64,000 bases of DNA from JAHWKV01 sp040905365 (GTDB lineage: Bacteria > Actinomycetota > CADDZG01 > JAHWKV01). Within the stretch, counting starts at the first letter, position 1. Each line of letters opens with the position of its first letter. This document shows positions 49,415 to 58,163 of this stretch, piece after piece. Under the pieces are notes generated by a model. That model did no database searches. It was not told the origin of the DNA and saw only the letters and a list, made by a program, of their open reading frames with translations. The stretch covers positions 1 through 64,000 of the forward strand of contig JBBDRQ010000072.1 of assembly GCA_040905365.1 (NCBI GenBank). The letters are read 5' to 3'. The position numbers and the translations under genes are program-made.

Positions 49415-50130
49415 GGGCTGGGCACCCGGGAGGCGGCCGACGCGATAGACGACAGCAGCGAGGTCAGGATAAGCCGGCCGTCCGTGCCCCCCACCACCGG
49501 GTCAACCGCCCGTTCCGGGTGAGGCATCATGCCCAGAACGTTGCGGTGCTCGTTGAAAACCCCCGCTATGTGGCCTACCGATCCGTTGGGGTTGGACTCC
49601 TCGGTGAGCTCTCCCTCCCGGTCGCAGTACCGAAAGGCTACGCGGCGCTCCGCCTCCAGCTGCTCCACGCACTCCTGCGTGCAGTAGTAGTTGCCATCGA
49701 AGTGGGCGATCGGGATGGCCAGCACCTGACCCGGCCACATGCCGGTGGTAAAGGCCGTGTCCTGGGTCTCGACCCGAACGCGCACCGGCATGCACCTGAA
49801 TCGCAAAGTGTCGTTGCGCCGCAGCGCCCCTGGAAGCAAGCCCGCCTCGCACAGGACCTGAAATCCGTTGCACACGCCGAGCACAAACTTGCCGGAGGCC
49901 GCAAACTCCTTAACCGCCTCCATCACCGGCGAGTACGCGGCCATGGCGCCCACCCTGAGGTAGTCGCCGTAGGCAAACCCGCCCGGCAGCACCACTGCGT
50001 CCAGCTCCGACAGGTCGGTCTCCAGATGCCACAGGTAGCGGACCTTGGCCCCCATGAGGCCGAACGACCAGTGAGCGTCGCGGTCGCAATTGGACCCGGG
50101 AAAAACCACTACTCCGACGTTGGGCGTCAT
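49411..50130 (-). CDS. purQ: Phosphoribosylformylglycinamidine synthase subunit PurQ
   Basis: The glutaminase subunit, 239 residues. It shows VGVVVFPGSNCDRD, LPGGFAYGDYLRVGAMAA, the nucleophile elbow VLGVCNGFQVLCEAGLLPG with its catalytic Cys, and late NEHRNVLGMMPHPERA with the His and Glu of the triad. The ATG overlaps the purS stop, and the stop overlaps the purL start. Confidence 0.97.
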   Translation of the reverse strand: MTPNVGVVVFPGSNCDRDAHWSFGLMGAKVRYLWHLETDLSELDAVVLPGGFAYGDYLRVGAMAAYSPVMEAVKEFAASGKFVLGVCNGFQVLCEAGLLPGALRRNDTLRFRCMPVRVRVETQDTAFTTGMWPGQVLAIPIAHFDGNYYCTQECVEQLEAERRVAFRYCDREGELTEESNPNGSVGHIAGVFNEHRNVLGMMPHPERAVDPVVGGTDGRLILTSLLSSIASAASRVPSP

Positions 50131-50381
50131 TCGATCGGAGCCAGCTCCAGCCCGTAGTCCTCAATGACCGGGTTGGCCAGCACCTTCTCGCAGGCCGCGG
50201 CCAAGGTCGCGCGGGCCGCCGCCTCGTCGGGGGCCTCGATGGTGCACGTGATGCGCTTGCCGACGCGCACCGCGGAGATGGCCTCAAAGCCCAGTTGAGG
50301 CATGGCGCGCTCGACGGTCTGGCCCTGAGGATCGGAGATCTCAGCTCTGGGCATGACGTCGATGCTGGCGGCGAACTTCAC
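50127..50381 (-). CDS. purS: Phosphoribosylformylglycinamidine synthase subunit PurS
   Basis: An 84-residue subunit that helps dock PurQ on PurL. Family pattern: KFAASIDVMPRAEISDPQGQ, VERAMPQLGFEAISAVRVGK, and a final EDYGLELAPIE. The GTG start overlaps the purC stop as GTGA. Length and order (purC-purS-purQ-purL) are as in Bacillus and many actinobacteria. Confidence 0.96.
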   Translation of the reverse strand: MKFAASIDVMPRAEISDPQGQTVERAMPQLGFEAISAVRVGKRITCTIEAPDEAAARATLAAACEKVLANPVIEDYGLELAPIE

Positions 50382-51301
50382 GAGCCCGCGGCCGCCACAT
50401 AGCCGGAAAAAGATTCGCCGGTGATCTTCTCGTAGGCCTCGATGTACCGCCCGCGGGTCCCCTCGATCACCTCAGCCGGCAGGGGCGGGGGCGGGGGCTG
50501 CTTGTTCCAGTCCAGGCCGCTTAGCCAGTCACGCAGGAACTGCTTGTCGAACGACGGCGGGTTGGACCCGGGGCTCCACTGTTCCGCAGGCCAAAAGCGC
50601 GACGAATCCGGGGTCAGCACCTCGTCGGCCAGCGTTACCTCCCGGCCGGCCAGGCCGAACTCGAACTTGGTGTCGGCAAGAATGATTCCCCGCTGTTTAG
50701 CGTACTCAGCGGCCGCTTCGTACAGGGCTATGGCCCGGTCGCGGGCAGCCTGCATACGGTCGGCGCCGACGATCTCGCCGGCCTGCTCCTCGGAGATGTT
50801 CTCGTCGTGGCCGGTCGTGGCCTTGGTGGCCGGTGTAAATATCGGCTCCGGCAGCTTGTCGGCTTCGCGCAGTCCCTCCGGAAGCTTCAGACCGGCGATG
50901 GTGCCGTTTTGCCGGTACTCCTTCCACCCCGAGCCCACCAGGTAGCCGCGGATGACGAACTCCACCGGCATCATGTTCAGCCGGCGCACGATCATGAACC
51001 GGCCCGCCAGCTGGTCGGCGAACTGCTGGATGCCCTCGGGCAGGTCGCCCAACCGCATCGAGAGCAGGTGGTTGGGGCAAAGATCGCTGAAGCGCTCCAG
51101 CCAAAAGCGGGTCATGCCGGTGAGCACCCGGCCCTTCTCCGGGATGCCCTGATCCATGACCACGTCGTAGGCGCTGATCCGGTCGGTGGCCACCAGCAGC
51201 AACCGCTCGTCGTCCAGCTCGAAGATTTCGCGCACCTTGCCCGAGCCCAGCCGTTTGAGCGGCAGGTCCAGGGAGGTGACCGCGGCGGCGCTCGGGCTCA
51301 T
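50378..51301 (-). CDS. purC: Phosphoribosylaminoimidazole-succinocarboxamide synthase
   Basis: SAICAR synthetase, joining CAIR and aspartate with ATP. At 307 residues it has GSGKVREIFELDDERLLLVATDRISAYDVV at its start (read in two overlapping blocks), FVIRGYLVGSGWKEY, and GIILADTKFEFG. The ATG overlaps the purB stop as ATGA. The length fits the longer actinobacterial and eukaryote-like form. Confidence 0.96.
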   Translation of the reverse strand: MSPSAAAVTSLDLPLKRLGSGKVREIFELDDERLLLVATDRISAYDVVMDQGIPEKGRVLTGMTRFWLERFSDLCPNHLLSMRLGDLPEGIQQFADQLAGRFMIVRRLNMMPVEFVIRGYLVGSGWKEYRQNGTIAGLKLPEGLREADKLPEPIFTPATKATTGHDENISEEQAGEIVGADRMQAARDRAIALYEAAAEYAKQRGIILADTKFEFGLAGREVTLADEVLTPDSSRFWPAEQWSPGSNPPSFDKQFLRDWLSGLDWNKQPPPPPLPAEVIEGTRGRYIEAYEKITGESFSGYVAAAGS

Positions 51302-52611
51302 GCCGGCCCCCCCTCGATCTCGGCAAGGCGGTTGATTATGTGGTCCACATGCTCAAGATAACGCTCCTCGTCAAAAACGTCGTCCAACTCCGCCGGGCTG
51401 AGCCGGGTGGTCACCTCCGGGATGGAGCTTAGCGTGGTCCTAAGGTGCATCTGCGCCTGCCACGCCCCCGAGGAAGCCTTCTGCACCACCCGGTACGCCT
51501 CGTCGCGCTGCATGCCCCGGTCGATCAGCTTCAGCAGCAGGTTGTGCGAGAACATCAAACCGTACGAGGCCTCCATGTTGTCGACCATCCGCTTGGTGTC
51601 GACGACCAGGCCCTCCAGCAGGACGGTGGCCTCGGCCAGCATGAAGTCCAGCGCCATGCAGGCGTCGGGCAGCATCACCCGCTCCACCGAGGAGTGCGAG
51701 ATGTCCCGCTCGTGCCACAGCGCCATGTTCTCCATCGCCGGCGTAGCCCCGGCGCGCACGATGCGGGCCATGCCGCTAAGACGCTCGCACCGCCACGGGT
51801 TGCGCTTGTGGGGCATGGCCGAGGATCCCTTCTGCTCGCCGGACGCGAACGGCTCGGCCACCTCGGCCACCTCGGTGCGGGCCAGGTGGCGGATCTCGGT
51901 GGCGATGCGGTCCAGGGTCCCGGCCAGGATCGCCATGGCCGAGGCCAGCTCGGCGTGGCGGTCCCGGGCTATCACCTGCGTCGAGGCGGGGTCCGGCTCC
52001 AACCCCAGCCGCTCACACACCTGCTTCTCGATGTCCGGACCCAAAACGCTGAAGGTCCCCACCACGCCGGAGAGCTTACCGGCGGAGACCGACCGGCGGG
52101 CCCGGCGCAGCCGCTGACGATCCCGATCCAGCTCAAAGGCCCAGCCCGCCATCTTCAAGCCGAAGGTCGTGGGCTCGGCGTGGATGCCGTGGGTTCTGCC
52201 CGCCATAAAAGCGCGGGCGTAGCGGCGGGCTCCGGCTACCGTCACCTCGATCAAGCCGTCCAGGCCCTCGAGCAGCAGCTTTGCCGCGTCGCGCATCTGC
52301 AGCGCCAGGGCGGTATCGAGCACGTCGGAGGAAGTCATCCCGTAGTGCAGGTGCTTGGCGGCCGGACCGATCGTCTCGGCCAGGTTGTCCAAGAAGGCCG
52401 CGACGTCGTGGCGCGTCTTGCGCTCGATCTGCTTAACCCGCTCGATATCGAAGGCCGCCTTTTGCTTAATGGTCTCCAGGTCCTCGGCGGGGACCTCGCC
52501 CCGCTCGGCTCTGACCTGCGTAGCCAGGATCTCTATCTGCAGCCAGTGCTCCAGCTTGGTCTGCTCACTGAACACCGCGGCCATCTGCGGCCGCGTATAC
52601 CGGTCGATCAA
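51298..52611 (-). CDS. purB: Adenylosuccinate lyase
   Basis: It cleaves SAICAR to AICAR and adenylosuccinate to AMP. The supported start is TTG at 52611, which overlaps the purE stop as TTGA and yields MIDRYTRPQMAAVFSEQTK, the standard N-terminus, for 437 residues. The upstream open frame inside purE is not part of it. The fumarase/lyase signature GSSAMPHKRNP carries the active-site Ser loop, and FMAGRTHGIHAEPTTFG contains the catalytic His. Its own stop overlaps the purC start. Confidence 0.95.
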   Translation of the reverse strand: MIDRYTRPQMAAVFSEQTKLEHWLQIEILATQVRAERGEVPAEDLETIKQKAAFDIERVKQIERKTRHDVAAFLDNLAETIGPAAKHLHYGMTSSDVLDTALALQMRDAAKLLLEGLDGLIEVTVAGARRYARAFMAGRTHGIHAEPTTFGLKMAGWAFELDRDRQRLRRARRSVSAGKLSGVVGTFSVLGPDIEKQVCERLGLEPDPASTQVIARDRHAELASAMAILAGTLDRIATEIRHLARTEVAEVAEPFASGEQKGSSAMPHKRNPWRCERLSGMARIVRAGATPAMENMALWHERDISHSSVERVMLPDACMALDFMLAEATVLLEGLVVDTKRMVDNMEASYGLMFSHNLLLKLIDRGMQRDEAYRVVQKASSGAWQAQMHLRTTLSSIPEVTTRLSPAELDDVFDEERYLEHVDHIINRLAEIEGGPA

Positions 52612-53081
52612 ACCTTCAACCCCTGGGCCAGCTCCTTTTTGAAGTTGCGCAGCTTGTCGCGCAGCTCGCTGTGCCGGCAGGCGATTATCTGCACCGCCAG
52701 GATCGCCGCGTTCGTGGCCTGGTCCAACCCCACGGTAGCCACCGGTACGCCCGAGGGCATCTGCACTGTTGAGTACAAAGCGTCCGCCCCGCCCAGATGG
52801 CCGCCGTGGATGGGCACGCCGATCACCGGCAGGATCGTGTTGGCGGCCATGACACCGGCCAGGTGGGCGGCGCGGCCGGCCGCCGCGATGATTACCTCCA
52901 GGCCCCGGTCCTCGGCAAGCTTCGCGTACTCGTGCGCCTGCTCGGGCATGCGGTGGGCGCTGATCACGTTCAACTCGTACGGCACACCGAACCGGTCCAA
53001 GATTATCTCGCCCGACTGCATCTTGGGCTGGTCGGACGCGCTTCCCAACACAATTCCCACCGTGGGAGTCTCCATTGCCAT
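52608..53081 (-). CDS. purE: N5-carboxyaminoimidazole ribonucleotide mutase
   Basis: 157 residues from the ATG at 53081, five bases after GGAGGT; a second ATG at 53075 is less well spaced. PurE class I markers are GIVLGSASDQPKMQ, NVISAHRMPEQAHEYA with the catalytic His, IAAAGRAAHLAGVMAA and IPIHGGHLGG-like (VPIHGGHLGGADAL). It normally works with PurK, which is not in the window. The purB TTG overlaps its stop. Confidence 0.95.
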   Translation of the reverse strand: MAMETPTVGIVLGSASDQPKMQSGEIILDRFGVPYELNVISAHRMPEQAHEYAKLAEDRGLEVIIAAAGRAAHLAGVMAANTILPVIGVPIHGGHLGGADALYSTVQMPSGVPVATVGLDQATNAAILAVQIIACRHSELRDKLRNFKKELAQGLKV

Positions 53082-53104
53082 TTTTACCTCCGATTCTGCT
53101 GTCA

Positions 53105-54385
53105 CTAAAGTTCGCCCGCCGCGGCCGCGCCGATATCGGTGCGGCAGCGCATGCCGTCGAATCTGACCTTGTCCATCGCCTCGTAGGCAAGCCGCCGGGC
53201 GGCGGCTACATCGTCGCCGAGCGCGCTGACCGACAAAACCCTGCCCCCGGCGGTCGTTAGGCGGCCGTCGACCGTCCGGGTGGCCGCGTGAAACACCTCG
53301 ATGCCCGGCATGGCCTGGGCATCGGCGACGCCGGTGATCTCGTAGCCGGTGGGCAACGGGCTGGCCTCGGGATAGCCGCCGGAGGCGGCCACCACGCATA
53401 CGCAGGCCTGCTCACTGCACTCCAGCCGCTCACCCGCCAAATCCCCGCTGGTGCACGCCAGCATCGCACGGCCCAAATCCGCCTGCATCCTCGGCAGCAC
53501 CGCCTGTATCTCCGGATCGCCGAAACGGCAGTTGAACTCCACCACCTTAAGCCCCTCCCCGGTCAGCATCAGCCCCGCATAGACGACGCCGACGTAGGGC
53601 TCCGGCAGCTCGGCCAGCCCCGCGACCAAGGGACCGAAGACCCTGTCCATGGCCTCGTCGACCACCTCCGGCGTACCCGAGGGAACCGGTGAGTACGAAC
53701 CCATGCCGCCGGTGTTGGGACCCTTGCCGCCGTCGAACGCCCGCTTGTAGTCTTGGGCGGCCGGAAGCGGCAGCACCGTCTTGCCGTCACACAGCGCCAG
53801 TATGGACAGCTCCTCGCCCTCCATGCGCTCCTCGATGAGCACGGTGGACCCGGCGTCGCCAAACCTCCTGGACTCCATCGCCTCCACCACCGCGCTCCGG
53901 GCGTCGTCGGGACCCTCGCACACGGTGACCCCCTTGCCGGCGGCCAGCCCGTCCGCCTTTACGACCAGGGGCCCGTTTTGCTCTCGCACATAAGCCAGCG
54001 CCGCATCCGGGTCGCTAAACACCTGCGACGCTGCGGTGGGAATCCCGTAGCGGGCCATCAGCTGCTTGGCGTAGGCCTTGCTGGACTCCAACCGGGCACC
54101 GGCCGCGCGCGGGCCGAACACCGGTATCCCCTCGGCGGCGACCCGGTCGGCCAGGCCGGCAGCCAGGGGCGCCTCCGGGCCCACGACGACCAGGCCGGCC
54201 CCCAGACGTTTCGCCAGCCGCGCCACGCCTTCGAGGTCGTCCACGGCCACCGGGTGACACTCAGAGACCGCCGCCATCCCCGGGTTGCCGGGGGCCGAAT
54301 GGACCTCGCTGACCGAGGGACTGTTGGCCAGCGCCCACGCCAGCGCGTGCTCGCGGCCCCCGCCGCCTACGACCAACACCCTCAC
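53105..54385 (-). CDS. purD: Phosphoribosylamine-glycine ligase (GAR synthetase)
   Basis: Step two of the pathway, adding glycine to phosphoribosylamine. The 426 residues begin at GTG with MRVLVVGGGGREHALAWALA, then VVVGPEAPLAAGLADRVAA, the ATP-grasp core PLVVKADGLAAGKGVTVCE, and VEFNCRFGDPE. It follows purA by 58 bp and precedes purE by 23 bp on the same strand. Confidence 0.96.
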   Translation of the reverse strand: MRVLVVGGGGREHALAWALANSPSVSEVHSAPGNPGMAAVSECHPVAVDDLEGVARLAKRLGAGLVVVGPEAPLAAGLADRVAAEGIPVFGPRAAGARLESSKAYAKQLMARYGIPTAASQVFSDPDAALAYVREQNGPLVVKADGLAAGKGVTVCEGPDDARSAVVEAMESRRFGDAGSTVLIEERMEGEELSILALCDGKTVLPLPAAQDYKRAFDGGKGPNTGGMGSYSPVPSGTPEVVDEAMDRVFGPLVAGLAELPEPYVGVVYAGLMLTGEGLKVVEFNCRFGDPEIQAVLPRMQADLGRAMLACTSGDLAGERLECSEQACVCVVAASGGYPEASPLPTGYEITGVADAQAMPGIEVFHAATRTVDGRLTTAGGRVLSVSALGDDVAAARRLAYEAMDKVRFDGMRCRTDIGAAAAGEL

Positions 54386-54443
54386 AGCTCACCCCGCGGA
54401 CGAAGCCCTTTGCCTGCCCGTCGCGGGCCGTCGCACCCAGCCA

Positions 54444-55718
54444 CTACCTGCGCGATACCGTTTCGGTTGCCTCCGGGCCCACCGATATATCCAGAATCGG
54501 CACCCCCATCAGGTTCTCGAGGCGCCGGACGTAGTTCTGGGCGTTGGCCGGCAGCTCCTCCCAGGTACGAGCGGCGCTGATGTCGGTTCGCCAGCCGGCG
54601 ATCTCCTCGTAGATGGGCACCGCCTTGTGGAAGATCGTCTGGTGCGGAGGGAACTTCTCGTACTTGCGCCCCTCGTGCTCGTACCCGACGCAGATCTTGA
54701 TCACGTCGAAGGAGCTCAACACGTCGAGCTTCGTCAAAAAGACCTCGGTCAGCGAGTTGAGGCAGGCGGCGTAGCGGGCGACCACCGCGTCGAACCACCC
54801 GCACCGGCGCTGCCGGCCGGTCGTGGCCCCGTACTCCTTGCCCCGGTTGACCATCTCCAGCCCATCGGGGCCCAGGTCCTCGGACGGGAACGGGCCTTCG
54901 CCGACCCGGGTTATGTACGCCTTGGTTACGCCGATCACTTGATCCACCGCCTTGGGCCCCACACCGGCGCCCGCGCACAACCCGCCGGCCACCGGGTTGG
55001 ACGAGGTAACGAACGGGTAGGTGCCGTGGTCCAGGTCGAGCAAGGTGCCCTGCGCCCCTTCGAACAGGACATTCTTACCCCCATCCAGGGCTTCGTGGAC
55101 CACCGCCACCGAGTCGGTGATGTGCTTGGACAGCCGGTCTGCGAACCCCAGATACTCCTCGAGGATCTTGTCCATCTTCATCGGCAGCCGGCCGTAGATC
55201 TTGGTAAGGATCAAGTTCTTCTCCCGCAGGTTGATCTGCAGCTTGGCGGAAAAGATCTTGGGATCCAGCAGGTCCTGCACCCGAATGCCGATCCGGGCCG
55301 CCTTGTCCGAGTAGGCAGGACCGATCCCACGCTTGGTCGTGCCCAGCTTCATCTTGCCCAGCCGCCGCTCGCTGAGCGCGTCCAGCTCCCGGTGGTAAGG
55401 CATGATCACGTGCGCGTTGCCCGATAACACCAGCTTGTCGGTGGAGACATCCCGGGCGTTTAGAGCATCCATCTCGTCCAGCAGCACCTTGGGGTCCACC
55501 ACCACGCCGGGGCCGATGACCGGCACTATATGCGAGTAGAGCACCCCGGCCGGCAACAGATGCAGCTTGAAGGTCTCCTCCCCCACGATGACCGTGTGAC
55601 CAGCGTTGTTGCCGCCCGAATACCTGACCACCATGTCCATGTCGTCGGCCATGAGGTGGGTGACCTTGCCCTTGCCTTCGTCACCCCACTGGGTCCCGAC
55701 GAGCGCGATTCCCGGCAT
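54444..55718 (-). CDS. purA: Adenylosuccinate synthetase
   Basis: It joins IMP and aspartate with GTP, the first step to AMP. The 424 residues include LVGTQWGDEGKGKVTHLM with the P-loop Asp and Lys, RYSGGNNAGHTVIV with the catalytic His, FEGAQGTLLDLDHGTYPFV and TTGRQRRCGWFDAV. It leads the ten-gene purine block and is preceded by the dodecin gene 51 bp upstream on the same strand. Confidence 0.97.
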   Translation of the reverse strand: MPGIALVGTQWGDEGKGKVTHLMADDMDMVVRYSGGNNAGHTVIVGEETFKLHLLPAGVLYSHIVPVIGPGVVVDPKVLLDEMDALNARDVSTDKLVLSGNAHVIMPYHRELDALSERRLGKMKLGTTKRGIGPAYSDKAARIGIRVQDLLDPKIFSAKLQINLREKNLILTKIYGRLPMKMDKILEEYLGFADRLSKHITDSVAVVHEALDGGKNVLFEGAQGTLLDLDHGTYPFVTSSNPVAGGLCAGAGVGPKAVDQVIGVTKAYITRVGEGPFPSEDLGPDGLEMVNRGKEYGATTGRQRRCGWFDAVVARYAACLNSLTEVFLTKLDVLSSFDVIKICVGYEHEGRKYEKFPPHQTIFHKAVPIYEEIAGWRTDISAARTWEELPANAQNYVRRLENLMGVPILDISVGPEATETVSRR

Positions 55719-55769
55719 CGTTATCCTTCCTTCGGGTCTACGGAGCCCGCCCGGCTCCGTAAGGTTGGC

Positions 55770-55973
55770 CTAGCGGTCGAGCCTGAACTTGATGCGAACG
55801 TGGGTCTTGTACTCGGTGATCTCGCTGCCCTCGACGTTGCACGAGGTGTCCAAGATGTCCATGGACTCAATTCCGCGCAGCGAGCGCGCGGCTTCCTTCA
55901 AGGCCTCCTGGGCCGCATCACGCCAACTGGTAGGAGAAACACCAACCAGGTCTATCGTCTTAACGACGGCCAT
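55770..55973 (-). CDS. Dodecin-family flavin-binding protein
   Basis: A 67-residue protein matching dodecin along its whole length: VKTIDLVGVSPTSWRDAAQE, EAARSLRGIESMDIL, and EYKTHVRIKFRL. Dodecins form hollow dodecamers that store riboflavin or FMN (flavin or CoA binding in actinobacteria). The tryptophan in SPTSWRDA is at the position that stacks on the flavin. It lies upstream of purA on the same strand and could share its transcript. Confidence 0.92.
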   Translation of the reverse strand: MAVVKTIDLVGVSPTSWRDAAQEALKEAARSLRGIESMDILDTSCNVEGSEITEYKTHVRIKFRLDR

Positions 55974-56144
55974 CCAGCAATCCTCTCGTCGAAATCTCCG
56001 GGTCCGCAGGGGTGGGGTAAGGCATGACGGACCAAACCCCCCAGTCGAGCCCGCTGTCGATTAATTCTATTGTGACCTACCGAAGGCCTCAAGGCATCGG
56101 CGCCCGCAGACCGATACCCACTAATCTCCGCGGTGATATAGCGT

Positions 56145-58136
56145 GTGAGCATGTCCGAGGAATCCAGTGCGCCCAAACGCGCCAACCGGCTCGCCGAGGA
56201 GACCAGCCCGTACCTGCTGCAGCACGCCCACAACCCGGTGGACTGGTTTCCCTGGGGACAGGAGGCGCTGCAGCTGGCCCAGGAGCAGAACAAACCGCTT
56301 TTCATATCCATCGGCTACTCCGCCTGCCATTGGTGCCACGTAATGGAGCGGGAGTCGTTCGAGGACTCCGAGGTGGCCGAGCAGATGAACCAGGACTTCG
56401 TCTGCGTCAAGGTGGACCGGGAGGAGCGTCCCGATCTCGACGCCATTTACATGGACGCGGTCCAGGGTCTTACGGGACAGGGCGGCTGGCCGATGAGCGT
56501 GTTCGCCTCGCCCGAGGGCATCCCCTTCTTCGGGGGCACCTACTTCCCGCCCAGCGACCGGCACGGCTTGCCGTCGTTTCGCAAGGTGCTGGGCGGCGTG
56601 GCCAGGGCCTGGGAGGAAAACCGCGAGCGCATGGTCGAGGGCGGCCAGCAGCTCGTAGCCAGGATCGTGGAGCTCAACGCGCCGCCCAAGGTCGACGAGG
56701 AGCTGTCCGCGCAACTGCTCGACGAAGCGGTGAGCAGCATGGAGCGGGTCTACGACCCCACGCACGGCGGCTTCGGCTCGGCGCCCAAGTTCCCGCAACC
56801 TCCCGTGCTGGAGATGCTGCTGCGCAGGGCGCCCTTTCTCCCGGCGGCCGCCGAGATGGTGGAGACCACGCTGCGGCGCATGGCGTTGGGAGGTATCTAC
56901 GACCAGTTGGGGGGCGGCTTTTGCCGATACAGCGTCGACTCCCGGTGGCTGGTGCCGCACTTTGAGAAGATGCTCTACGACAACGCCCAGCTGGCCCGGG
57001 TGTACACGCGGGCGTGGCAGTTCTACTCCTCGCCGCTGTTCAAGCGTGTCGCAATCGAAACTCTTGAGTACGTCCTGCGCGATCTGACCGACGAGTCCGG
57101 CCACTTCTACGCCAGCGAGGACGCCGACTCCGAGGGAGTGGAGGGCAAATTCTACGTGTGGGACTACCACGAGTTCGTCGGTATCGCCCCGGAAGCCGCT
57201 CGGTACTACGGGGTCACCGAGGCGGGCAACTTTGAGCGCTACAACATCCTGACCGCCGCCTCCGACGATCCGCCGGTTGAGGCCAGATACAAGCTTTTCA
57301 AGGTGCGGGAGCAAAGGGTGCGCCCGGGCCTGGACACCAAGGCACTCACCTCCTGGAACGCGCTGACCATCACCGCGCTGGCCGAAGCCGGCGCGGTTTT
57401 CGACCGCAGCGACTTCGTCGAGGCCGCCGAGAAGGCCGCCGGGTTCATCCTGGACAACGCCAAAGATTCCGGCGGCCGCCTGCAGCACTCCTACAAGGAC
57501 GGCCGGGCCCGGGTACTGGGCATGCTGGAGGACTACGCATACCTGGCCGAGGCACTGTTCACCCTGTGGGAGGTCACCTTTGAACCTCGATGGCTCGAGC
57601 AGTGCCGCCGGCTCTCGGACGAGATGTTGAGCCTGTTCTGGGACGAGGAAGAGGGCGCCCTGTTTTCAACCGGCTCCGATCACGAGCAATTGATCATGCG
57701 CCAAAAGGAGATCGTCGAAAGCGTTACGCCCTCGCCCAACGCGGTGGCCGCCCAGGTGCTGTTGAAGCTTGCCGAGCTTACCGGCGACGAGCAGCAGACC
57801 GACCGGGCCGCAACCATCCTAAAGACCGCCCAAGCCTACATGGCCAAGGCGCCGCAAGCCTGCGCCACCTTCCTTTGCGCTCTTGACTTTTACCTGTCCA
57901 CCCCGAAGGCGATCGCCATCGTCGGCGAGCGGCCGGGGGCTGCACCGCTGATCAACGAGGTCTGGGGCCGCTTCGTCCCCAACAAAGTGTTGGCCGGATC
58001 CCCGCCGGGCATCGACTCGCCGCTGCTGGAGGGCAAGACCGCCATCGACGGCAAGGCCACGGCCTACGTCTGCGAGAACTTCTCCTGCCGGGCGCCGACC
58101 TCGGATCCCAAAGAGCTGGCCGAGCAGCTGGGCTAG
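56145..58136 (+). CDS. Thioredoxin-like DUF255 protein (YyaL/SPATA20 family)
   Basis: A 663-residue cytosolic protein. The N-terminal thioredoxin-like domain has NRLAEETSPYLLQHAHNPVD and SIGYSACHWCHVMERESFED, where CHWC is the redox motif. A catalytic-like (alpha/alpha)6 domain follows, with GGFGSAPKFPQPPVLEML, GGIYDQLGGGFCRYSVD and LTSWNALTITALAEAGA. Family function is unresolved. The start is GTG 56145 or ATG 56151, which differ by two residues. It is divergent from dodecin and convergent with the NDH-2 gene, with 27 bp between ends. Confidence 0.9.
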   Translation: MSMSEESSAPKRANRLAEETSPYLLQHAHNPVDWFPWGQEALQLAQEQNKPLFISIGYSACHWCHVMERESFEDSEVAEQMNQDFVCVKVDREERPDLDAIYMDAVQGLTGQGGWPMSVFASPEGIPFFGGTYFPPSDRHGLPSFRKVLGGVARAWEENRERMVEGGQQLVARIVELNAPPKVDEELSAQLLDEAVSSMERVYDPTHGGFGSAPKFPQPPVLEMLLRRAPFLPAAAEMVETTLRRMALGGIYDQLGGGFCRYSVDSRWLVPHFEKMLYDNAQLARVYTRAWQFYSSPLFKRVAIETLEYVLRDLTDESGHFYASEDADSEGVEGKFYVWDYHEFVGIAPEAARYYGVTEAGNFERYNILTAASDDPPVEARYKLFKVREQRVRPGLDTKALTSWNALTITALAEAGAVFDRSDFVEAAEKAAGFILDNAKDSGGRLQHSYKDGRARVLGMLEDYAYLAEALFTLWEVTFEPRWLEQCRRLSDEMLSLFWDEEEGALFSTGSDHEQLIMRQKEIVESVTPSPNAVAAQVLLKLAELTGDEQQTDRAATILKTAQAYMAKAPQACATFLCALDFYLSTPKAIAIVGERPGAAPLINEVWGRFVPNKVLAGSPPGIDSPLLEGKTAIDGKATAYVCENFSCRAPTSDPKELAEQLG

Positions 58137-58163
58137 GGACCGCCCTTCAAGCCAAAGACGCCC

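Noticed and set aside
51298..53190. 630-residue version of adenylosuccinate lyase
   Set aside because: The first 193 residues are purE read in another frame; the TTGA start at 52611 gives the standard N-terminus.
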